Below, in pieces: positions 1 through 4,479 of a stretch of 6,283 bases of DNA; the stretch's first letter is position 1, and every line of letters starts with the position of its first letter. The notes under the pieces were generated by a model. It was not told the DNA's origin. It ran no database searches and saw only the letters and a program-made list of their open reading frames with translations. The stretch is from Capsulimonas sp. (GTDB lineage: Bacteria > Armatimonadota > Armatimonadia > Armatimonadales > Capsulimonadaceae). The stretch lies in NCBI GenBank assembly GCA_025963815.1, contig JAOQAA010000511.1, positions 1 through 6,283 on the forward strand, read 5' to 3'. A program made the position numbers and the translations under genes.

Positions 1-521
1 AGCGCCCCGCCGCCCAGCTGTCCCACAATCGCCGAAAGGCCGAAGACCGAGCCGTAAAGTCCCATGATCTTGGTCAGCTCGCCGTCCGAATACACAGTGC
101 GGATCGTCGCCAGCACCTGCGGCGCCATCACGGACGCCGCGAGTGCCTGCAAAATCCGCCCCGCAATCAGCATCTCGCCGCTGCCGGCAAGCCCGCACAG
201 CGCCGAGGCCAGCACGAACCCACCCATTCCCAGCATGAACATCCGCTTGCGCCCGTACAGGTCGCCAAGCCGCCCGCCGGTGATCAAAAATACGGCGTAC
301 GCCGAGGCATAGGCAGAAATGATCAACTCCAGCTGCGACGCACTTGCATGCAGCCCGCTGCGGATCGCCGGCAGCGCAAGGTTGACGATGAAGAAGTCCA
401 GCGGCGGCAGAAACGCGCCCACCAGCAGCGCGGCGAGCGCCAGCCGCCGGCCGCGCCCGTCGCCGGAGAATGTCCGCACGTCCTCTCGTTCGCTCTGGTC
501 GATCACTGCTGAGTTATCCAT
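1..521 (-). CDS. MFS transporter, DHA2 (EmrB/QacA-like) drug-efflux type, N-terminal 173 residues
   Basis: This is an inner-membrane proton-driven exporter of the major facilitator superfamily. The frame is open from the ATG at 521 to the window edge, so the C-terminal part is missing; 14-helix members usually have about 450-500 residues. Helix 1 (about residues 28-50) ends in LDFFIVNLALPAI, a form of the DHA2 motif D1. Motif A, GGRLGDLYGRKR, is at residues 82-93. The motif B region, with the conserved Arg in GRILQ, is at 121-125. Motif C, of the form GSVFGLSAIVGQLGGG, is at about 157-172. AGGAA at 533-529 is a good ribosome binding site 7 bases before the ATG. The gene follows the TetR gene by 42 bp on the same strand, and a copy of the putative TetR operator abuts the ribosome binding site. 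Induction when the repressor binds a toxic compound is therefore likely (inference). The substrate cannot be told. The family call is strong; the DHA2 subgroup is likely. Confidence 0.9.
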   Translation of the reverse strand, partial: MDNSAVIDQSEREDVRTFSGDGRGRRLALAALLVGAFLPPLDFFIVNLALPAIRSGLHASASQLELIISAYASAYAVFLITGGRLGDLYGRKRMFMLGMGGFVLASALCGLAGSGEMLIAGRILQALAASVMAPQVLATIRTVYSDGELTKIMGLYGSVFGLSAIVGQLGGGA

Positions 522-531
522 CGCTTTATTC

Positions 532-547
532 CTGACTGATCGTTCAA
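532..547. promoter_or_regulatory. Putative TetR operator, transporter copy
   Basis: The 15 bases TGACTGATCGTTCAA at 533-547 exactly repeat those at 1195-1209 in the tetR promoter. The site is an imperfect inverted repeat centred on GATC, with TGA and TCA at its outer ends. It lies in the 42-bp gap between tetR and the transporter gene and abuts the transporter's ribosome binding site. I see no convincing -35/-10 pair around it. It may repress a weak local promoter or block readthrough transcription from tetR. The recurrence is seen directly; the operator role is inferred from how TetR-family repressors usually work. Confidence 0.75.
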
Positions 548-563
548 TAATGCGGGCAAAAAA

Positions 564-1184
564 TTACGCCAGCGCCCGCATCGCCATGTCCACCGCATCG
601 CGCAGCGTTTGTTCGTCATGCTGCACTTTTCCCAGGACACGCAGGCCCTGTACGATACACAGCAGAAAACTTCCGACGGCGCGCTCATCAAGATCGCCCG
701 CAAATACGCCCGCCGACTGGCCGCGCATTACCTCGTCCGCCAGCATCCCCGCCATGCGCTGCTGGACGCGCTGGACGCGCTCCGCGACTTCGGTGTCCTG
801 CGGCAGCATTTCCAGCGCCATGTTTGTGATCAAGCACCCGCACTGCCGATACAGCGCCGCCGAATCGCGCGTGTAATACATCAGCGCCTCGCGCAGCGTT
901 TCACGACTAGGCTCGGGCGCGTTCAGCGTCCCGGCAAGCCGCATCAGGGACACCTCGCTGTAATGGTCAAGCGCCGCCAGCAGAATGCCGCGCTTGTCGC
1001 CGAAGGCCGCGTACAAGCTTCCCCGAAGCAGCCCCGTCGCCTTGCAAAGGTCGTCAATCGACGTGGCGTGATAGCCGTTCTCTCGAAACGCAACGGCCAC
1101 CGCCGCAATCACGGCGCTGGTGTCAAATTCGCGTGGCCGACCGCGCTCCGCAATCGGCTTGGAGGGAGACTGTAAAGTACTCAT
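564..1184 (-). CDS. TetR/AcrR-family transcriptional repressor
   Basis: This 206-residue protein has the usual length and build of a TetR-family ligand-released repressor. A basic N-terminal arm (RGRPREFD, residues 14-21) leads into the helix-turn-helix domain at about 22-70. The recognition region there is TSIDDLCKATGLLRGSLYAAFGDK, residues 41-64, quoted here only as landmarks: T41, G51, Y58 and F61. The rest is the helical ligand and dimer domain, with a CGCLITNMALE stretch at 115-125. That GCL..N..E pattern is shared with NemR-like regulators, and the Cys115/Cys117 pair could matter for sensing. The ATG at 1184 has no Shine-Dalgarno sequence, but a predicted promoter places the transcript start at the ATG itself. 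The direct-repeat operators upstream of this gene and of the transporter indicate self-repression and control of the pump. The family is certain; the inducer is unknown. Confidence 0.95.
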   Translation of the reverse strand: MSTLQSPSKPIAERGRPREFDTSAVIAAVAVAFRENGYHATSIDDLCKATGLLRGSLYAAFGDKRGILLAALDHYSEVSLMRLAGTLNAPEPSRETLREALMYYTRDSAALYRQCGCLITNMALEMLPQDTEVAERVQRVQQRMAGMLADEVMRGQSAGVFAGDLDERAVGSFLLCIVQGLRVLGKVQHDEQTLRDAVDMAMRALA

Positions 1185-1190
1185 GACACT

Positions 1191-1219
1191 ATTTTGACTG
1201 ATCGTTCAAGAATTGTCAA
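1191..1219 (-). promoter_or_regulatory. Predicted tetR promoter, giving a leaderless mRNA
   Basis: Read on the minus strand, a perfect -35 TTGACA (1219-1214) is followed by a 17-bp spacer and CAAAAT (1196-1191), four of six matches to the -10 consensus. Only AGTGTC separates the -10 box from the ATG at 1184, so transcription should begin at or next to the A of the start codon. This fits the absence of a ribosome binding site. The inverted-repeat operator fills most of the spacer and enters the -10 box, where bound repressor would exclude RNA polymerase. Confidence 0.65.
1194..1209. promoter_or_regulatory. Putative TetR operator, tetR copy
   Basis: TTGACTGATCGTTCAA is an inverted repeat with 12 of 16 symmetric positions, centred on GATC. 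It lies between the -35 and -10 boxes of the predicted tetR promoter, and 15 of its bases recur exactly before the transporter gene. It also lies about 35-50 bp upstream of the extended -10 box of the divergent hydrolase gene, so an effect on that gene is possible, though nothing in the sequence shows it. Confidence 0.8.
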
Positions 1220-1242
1220 TGGGCGTCACTCGGAACATTTGA

Positions 1243-1251
1243 TGGTATATT
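1243..1251 (+). promoter_or_regulatory. Candidate extended -10 promoter of the glycoside hydrolase gene
   Basis: TGGTATATT reads as an extended -10 element (TGn followed by TATATT, five of six matches to TATAAT). No good -35 box lies 16-18 bp upstream, as expected for extended -10 promoters. Transcription would start near 1258, giving a leader of about 50 nt. That leader contains a short stem (about 1275-1291) with an AAAG loop just before the AAGGAG ribosome binding site. Confidence 0.45.
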
Positions 1252-1307
1252 CTGATTTCTAGCCGTACGCGACGCCGTGGAAAGCCACCGGAGAAGGAGT
1301 TCCGTCC

Positions 1308-2582
1308 ATGTCCCAATGTTTGCGTCTGGCCGCCCTTACGTGCGCGGCGATCGCCCTCGCCGTTCCATCAATGGCCAAAGACAAATCTCCGTTTCCCAAA
1401 ACCGTCCGCGAGCAGATCGGGGTCAACATCCACTTCACGACGCCGAAGCCGGGCGAGATGGCGATGCTGGAGGCCGGAGGCTTTCACTGGGCGCGCATGG
1501 ACTTTGGATGGGAGGCCACGGAACGGACCAAAGGCGTTTACGACTTCCATGCGTATGACGGCCTTATGGCTGAACTCAAGCGCCGCCATATGCAGGCGCT
1601 GTTCATTCTGGATTACCGGAACCCGGCGTACGGCCCCGGCGGCGCGCCGCCCTATGATGATGAAGGCCGGACCGCATTCGCGCGCTGGGCGGCGGCCGCC
1701 GCGAAGCACTTTCAGGGCCAGGGCATTTTGTGGGAGCTGTGGAACGAGCCGAATGGCAAGTGGTTTTGGCCAAACCCGAACGCCGCCGACTACTCCAAGC
1801 TCGCCCTCGCCGCCGACAAAGCCATTCGCGAGGCGTGCCCCAGGGAGATCCTGATCGGCCCGGCGCTGGCGACGATCGAGCTTCCCTACCTCGAAGGCTG
1901 CTTCCAGGCGGGATGCCTTCAGTACTGGGACGGCGTATCCGTGCACCCCTACCGCCGCAAGGATCCCGAAAGCGTCGGCGAGGATTACGAAAAAGTGCGC
2001 GCGCTGATCGCAAAGTACGCGCCGCCCGACAAAACGATCCCGATACTTTCCGGGGAATGGGGCTATTCCGTCGCCTGGAACGGTTTTGATGAGGAGCGGC
2101 AGGGCAAATATCTCGCCCGTGAGCTTTTGTTCAACATGGAAAGCGGCGTCCCGCTCTCCATCTGGTACGACTGGCATGACGATGGAGCGGACCCCGCCGA
2201 GGGCGAGCACCACTTCGGAACCGTGCGCAATGAGCTGCATCCGGACCGAACGCCGATCTACGATCCTAAGCCCGCCTACACGGCGGCGAAGACATTGACG
2301 GGAGTGCTGGGGGACTATCGGTTCGACCACAAGATCGCCGCCGGCGACGCCACGACCGACCATATGCTGGAGTTTAGGAAGAAGAAAGATCGTGGCTACG
2401 CCGTCTGGACAACCTCGGAGGCGCTCCACCCTGTCACGCTGCCGATCCCGGCAGGCGTCTACACAATCCATGATTGGCTCGGCGAACATCGAATCACGCT
2501 CACGTCCGACAAATCCGGCCTGCCGCTGACACTCAGCGACACGCCGCAGTATATCGTTCGGGGAACAGCCGGGCGACGATAA
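1308..2582 (+). CDS. Secreted clan-A (GH5/GH39-like) glycoside hydrolase
   Basis: This 424-residue exported protein probably cleaves glycosidic bonds by the retaining mechanism. A signal peptide (residues 1-23) has Arg6, a hydrophobic core and a likely SMA|KD cleavage site. A TIM-barrel domain follows at about 35-330. WELWNEPN (142-149) carries the presumed acid/base Glu147. VSVHPY (210-215) is a typical barrel segment. ILSGEWGYS (246-254) carries the presumed nucleophile Glu250. Two glutamates at strand ends 4 and 7 are the hallmark of clan GH-A. Residues from about 335 to 424 look like a small beta-sandwich ending in LSDTPQYIV, common behind such barrels. AAGGAG at 1294-1299 lies 8 bases before the ATG and fixes the start. 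The GH family number and substrate cannot be decided by eye. Cys198 and Cys203 flank a barrel segment and might pair outside the cytoplasm. The NIPSNAP gene follows after 70 bp with no visible terminator, so co-transcription is possible. Confidence 0.88.
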   Translation: MSQCLRLAALTCAAIALAVPSMAKDKSPFPKTVREQIGVNIHFTTPKPGEMAMLEAGGFHWARMDFGWEATERTKGVYDFHAYDGLMAELKRRHMQALFILDYRNPAYGPGGAPPYDDEGRTAFARWAAAAAKHFQGQGILWELWNEPNGKWFWPNPNAADYSKLALAADKAIREACPREILIGPALATIELPYLEGCFQAGCLQYWDGVSVHPYRRKDPESVGEDYEKVRALIAKYAPPDKTIPILSGEWGYSVAWNGFDEERQGKYLARELLFNMESGVPLSIWYDWHDDGADPAEGEHHFGTVRNELHPDRTPIYDPKPAYTAAKTLTGVLGDYRFDHKIAAGDATTDHMLEFRKKKDRGYAVWTTSEALHPVTLPIPAGVYTIHDWLGEHRITLTSDKSGLPLTLSDTPQYIVRGTAGRR

Positions 2583-2652
2583 TTGTTTGCCTTGATAGCT
2601 CGACACGCTCAATATCCAAACAAATCCGATTCGCAATAGCAGAGGGAAGCCA

Positions 2653-3348
2653 GTGTTTTACGAACTACGCCACTACGACTGCCACAGCAGCCTCGCGCTG
2701 AGGCGCCTGACCAGCCGATTCGGCGAACATACCACGAAAATTTGGGCGCGAATCGGGATCGAGCCCGTCGGATTTTGGCCGGTGATTGTCGGCGCGAACC
2801 AGCCACGTCTCACCTACATCCTGGCCTGGGAAAACTTGGCGCAGCGCGAGACGCTCTGGGCGGAGTTCCAGGCCGATCCTCAGTGGAAAACAGCTGTCGC
2901 CGCAAGCCGCGCGGAAGTCGGCGGCGATCCCGTGCGCACAATCACCAGCAGCCTCCTCTCGCCGCTGCCGTTTTCCCATATCGCGCGCTCGGATAACCAG
3001 CCGAAACGTCTCGCCCGAGGCGTCTTCGAACTGCGCACTTACAAGTTCGACGCGTCGGGAAAGCTGAACAAGACCACCGATTGGTTTCGCGACCACTGCC
3101 TGCCGTTGTTCGAAGCACACGGTTTCTTCGCCATGGGCTTCTGGACAACCTATATCGGCGTCTCCCCCGAACTGACCTATATGCTTGTTTTCGAAAGTCT
3201 CGCACATCGTGAACAGGCCTGGGCCTCGCTTTACACCGATCCCAAATGGGCGGAGATCCAGCAGTTTCTTTACACGGACGGCGTTTCGCCGATCCTGAGC
3301 ATGGACACCGCCTTGATGAAAGGAACGGATTTTTCTGGCTGGAGCTAA
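2653..3348 (+). CDS. NIPSNAP-family protein with two tandem domains
   Basis: This 231-residue protein without a signal peptide has two copies of the NIPSNAP fold, a ferredoxin-like alpha/beta barrel domain. The copies span about residues 1-104 and 122-225. The repeat is visible by eye: FYELRHYD (2-9) matches VFELRTYKF (124-132). LTYILAWENLAQRE (53-66) matches LTYMLVFESLAHRE (174-187). DPQW (75-78) matches DPKW (196-199). The start is a GTG preceded by AGAGGG at 2641-2646 with 6 bases between; the next residues FYELR are the family's usual N-terminus, which supports this start. NIPSNAP proteins are widespread, but their biochemical role in bacteria is not established, so no reaction is assigned. 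The product is probably cytoplasmic. It lies 70 bp behind the glycoside hydrolase gene and may be read from the same transcript. Confidence 0.9.
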   Translation: MFYELRHYDCHSSLALRRLTSRFGEHTTKIWARIGIEPVGFWPVIVGANQPRLTYILAWENLAQRETLWAEFQADPQWKTAVAASRAEVGGDPVRTITSSLLSPLPFSHIARSDNQPKRLARGVFELRTYKFDASGKLNKTTDWFRDHCLPLFEAHGFFAMGFWTTYIGVSPELTYMLVFESLAHREQAWASLYTDPKWAEIQQFLYTDGVSPILSMDTALMKGTDFSGWS

Positions 3349-3362
3349 CGGATCACTCTTCA

Positions 3363-3390
3363 TCAACACTTCATCTGATTTTCCTATACT
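3363..3390 (+). promoter_or_regulatory. Candidate promoter of the dioxygenase-like gene
   Basis: TATACT at 3385-3390 matches the -10 consensus at five of six positions. TCAACA at 3363-3368, 16 bp upstream, matches the -35 consensus at four of six. Transcription would begin near 3397, leaving a leader of about 48 nt that contains the GC-rich palindrome CGGCGCCG and then the ribosome binding site. This would let the gene be expressed separately from the NIPSNAP gene. Confidence 0.4.
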
Positions 3391-3444
3391 GAAACCGTAA
3401 TCGGCGGCGCCGACAGCAGTCAGCAAGGAAATGAGGAAAGAAGA

Positions 3445-4263
3445 ATGCAAGACCACAGCCACTTCAGCCCGGATTTGACGAACACGGAAAACGAGGCTCC
3501 CGCCGCGCGCAACATCACGCGGCGGGAAGTCCTCAGCATCTTCGGCGCGGCGGGCGTCGTCATGATCGCCGGATGCGGAGGCGGCGGCTCCAGCTCCGCG
3601 GCGACATCGACGGGCACGACCACGGGGACCACGACAGGCTCGACCGCTTCGGCCACGGCCACTCCGGAAGGCGAGATCGGGCCATACTTTGTGGACGACA
3701 GCACGGCGGGCTTCAATCGCTCCAATATCCTGACCAACATCGACGGAACCAGCAAACAGGCCGGCGTTCCACTGGCGCTGAAGATCTATATCCGGGATAC
3801 ACAAAACAGCCTCGCCGCGATGGAGGGCGTCCAGGTCGATATCTGGCACTGCAACGCCTACGGCGTGTATTCCGATGAGGCGAACCAGGGAACATCCGAT
3901 CAGACCTGGCTGCGCGGCTACCAGATCAGCGACGCCAGCGGTCTCGTGACTTTCACCACGATCATTCCCGGCTGGTATCAAGGGCGAACGACGCACATTC
4001 ACCTGCGCGTCCGCTCTAAATACAACAACGCCTCGTCCACCAGCGACGGCTCCAACACCACCCAGCTGTTCTTCTCACAGACGATCGACAACTACATCAA
4101 CACCTACGTCGCTCCCTACAACACCAAGGGAAATAACTCAACGACCAACGCCAACGATCACGTCTATACTCCGGAAACGGAAGGCGAGATGGAGATCGCT
4201 CTGGTGGGCGACTATACGAACGGCTTCACCTCCACGTTCTACATAAACCTGCCGATTACGTAG
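3445..4263 (+). CDS. Tat-exported intradiol ring-cleavage dioxygenase-like lipoprotein
   Basis: The 272-residue product resembles the protocatechuate/catechol intradiol dioxygenases, Fe(III) enzymes that open catechol rings between the two hydroxyls. All four expected iron ligands are present: Tyr142 (in AYGVYS), Tyr178 (in PGWY), and His184 and His186 (in THIH). Arg181, matching the family's active-site arginine, is also kept. The order DIWHCNAYG, RGYQISD..G, F.TIIPGWYQGRTTHIH is that of the family core. The N-terminus has TRREVLS (25-31), a twin-arginine motif, then a hydrophobic stretch and the lipobox IAGC with Cys44. A Gly/Ser/Thr-rich linker (about 45-73) tethers the domain. It should therefore be folded in the cytoplasm, exported by Tat and anchored to a membrane. 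GAGGA at 3433-3437 lies 7 bases before the ATG. The substrate is unknown. Activity is plausible because the metal site is intact. Confidence 0.9.
   Translation: MQDHSHFSPDLTNTENEAPAARNITRREVLSIFGAAGVVMIAGCGGGGSSSAATSTGTTTGTTTGSTASATATPEGEIGPYFVDDSTAGFNRSNILTNIDGTSKQAGVPLALKIYIRDTQNSLAAMEGVQVDIWHCNAYGVYSDEANQGTSDQTWLRGYQISDASGLVTFTTIIPGWYQGRTTHIHLRVRSKYNNASSTSDGSNTTQLFFSQTIDNYINTYVAPYNTKGNNSTTNANDHVYTPETEGEMEIALVGDYTNGFTSTFYINLPIT
3592..3663 (+). repeat. Thr/Gly/Ser low-complexity linker
   Basis: This stretch within the dioxygenase-like gene encodes residues 50-73. It is built from short reiterations such as TGTTTGTTTG, written with varying ACC/ACG/ACA threonine codons. It joins the lipid-anchored Cys44 to the catalytic domain and is probably a flexible tether. 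The varied codons suggest selection on the amino acids as well as simple repeat expansion. Confidence 0.6.
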
Positions 4264-4314
4264 TCTTGTAGTTTGCCCCTTGGCGCAAACGCGCGCCTTG
4301 CCGCCGTCAGGGGG

Positions 4315-4348
4315 CAGCCAGCCCAGGCTTGCTGTTTGGATTTTATTT
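4315..4348 (+). terminator. Candidate rho-independent terminator after the dioxygenase-like gene
   Basis: Bases 4315-4322 can pair with 4327-4334 (seven pairs, one C-T mismatch, CCAG loop). The T-rich run TTTGGATTTTATTT follows. Upstream, TGCCCC (4274-4279) can pair with GGGGCA (4311-4316), and GGCGC (4282-4286) with GCGCC (4293-4297), so the region can also fold into a larger alternative structure. The T-tract is interrupted, so efficiency is uncertain. Confidence 0.4.
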
Positions 4349-4382
4349 GGATTATTTTGTAGACGATAACCCTCCCATCGTC

Positions 4383-4411
4383 TTGACAATCCCCTTCGCA
4401 TTTGTTAGTAT
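4383..4411 (+). promoter_or_regulatory. Candidate promoter of the rhamnosidase gene
   Basis: A perfect TTGACA -35 box (4383-4388) is followed by a 17-bp spacer and TAGTAT (4406-4411), four of six matches to the -10 consensus. It sits in an AT-richer gap just upstream of the rhamnosidase gene. Transcription would start near 4418, giving a leader of about 60 nt to the preferred ATG at 4480. Confidence 0.6.
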
Positions 4412-4479
4412 GAACGTCATTCATGGGTTTCCGATGGATGGATTTTTTCAGTCCAGTCAAGCCAAAGCAGCCCCTCATT

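Noticed and set aside
609..1175. Plus-strand open frame (188 residues) opposite tetR
   Set aside because: Its translation is Arg/Gln/His-rich without a domain, whereas the minus strand encodes a complete TetR protein.
1252..1307. Riboswitch in the leader of the hydrolase gene
   Set aside because: Only one short bulged stem is visible, with none of the conserved cores of known riboswitch classes and no terminator alternative.
1368..2636. Long minus-strand open frame (422 residues) opposite the glycoside hydrolase gene
   Set aside because: It mirrors the codon pattern of the real gene on the other strand. Its translation has no recognisable domain, while the plus-strand frame has a signal peptide, both catalytic motifs and a ribosome binding site.
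3400..3420. GC-rich palindrome CGGCGCCG as an operator before the dioxygenase-like gene
   Set aside because: Eight-base GC palindromes are common in DNA of this composition, and it is not repeated elsewhere in the window.
2665..4002. Long minus-strand open frame (445 residues) opposite the NIPSNAP and dioxygenase-like genes
   Set aside because: It runs across two well-supported plus-strand genes and the gap between them, and shows no family motif. Such frames are expected in GC-rich DNA.
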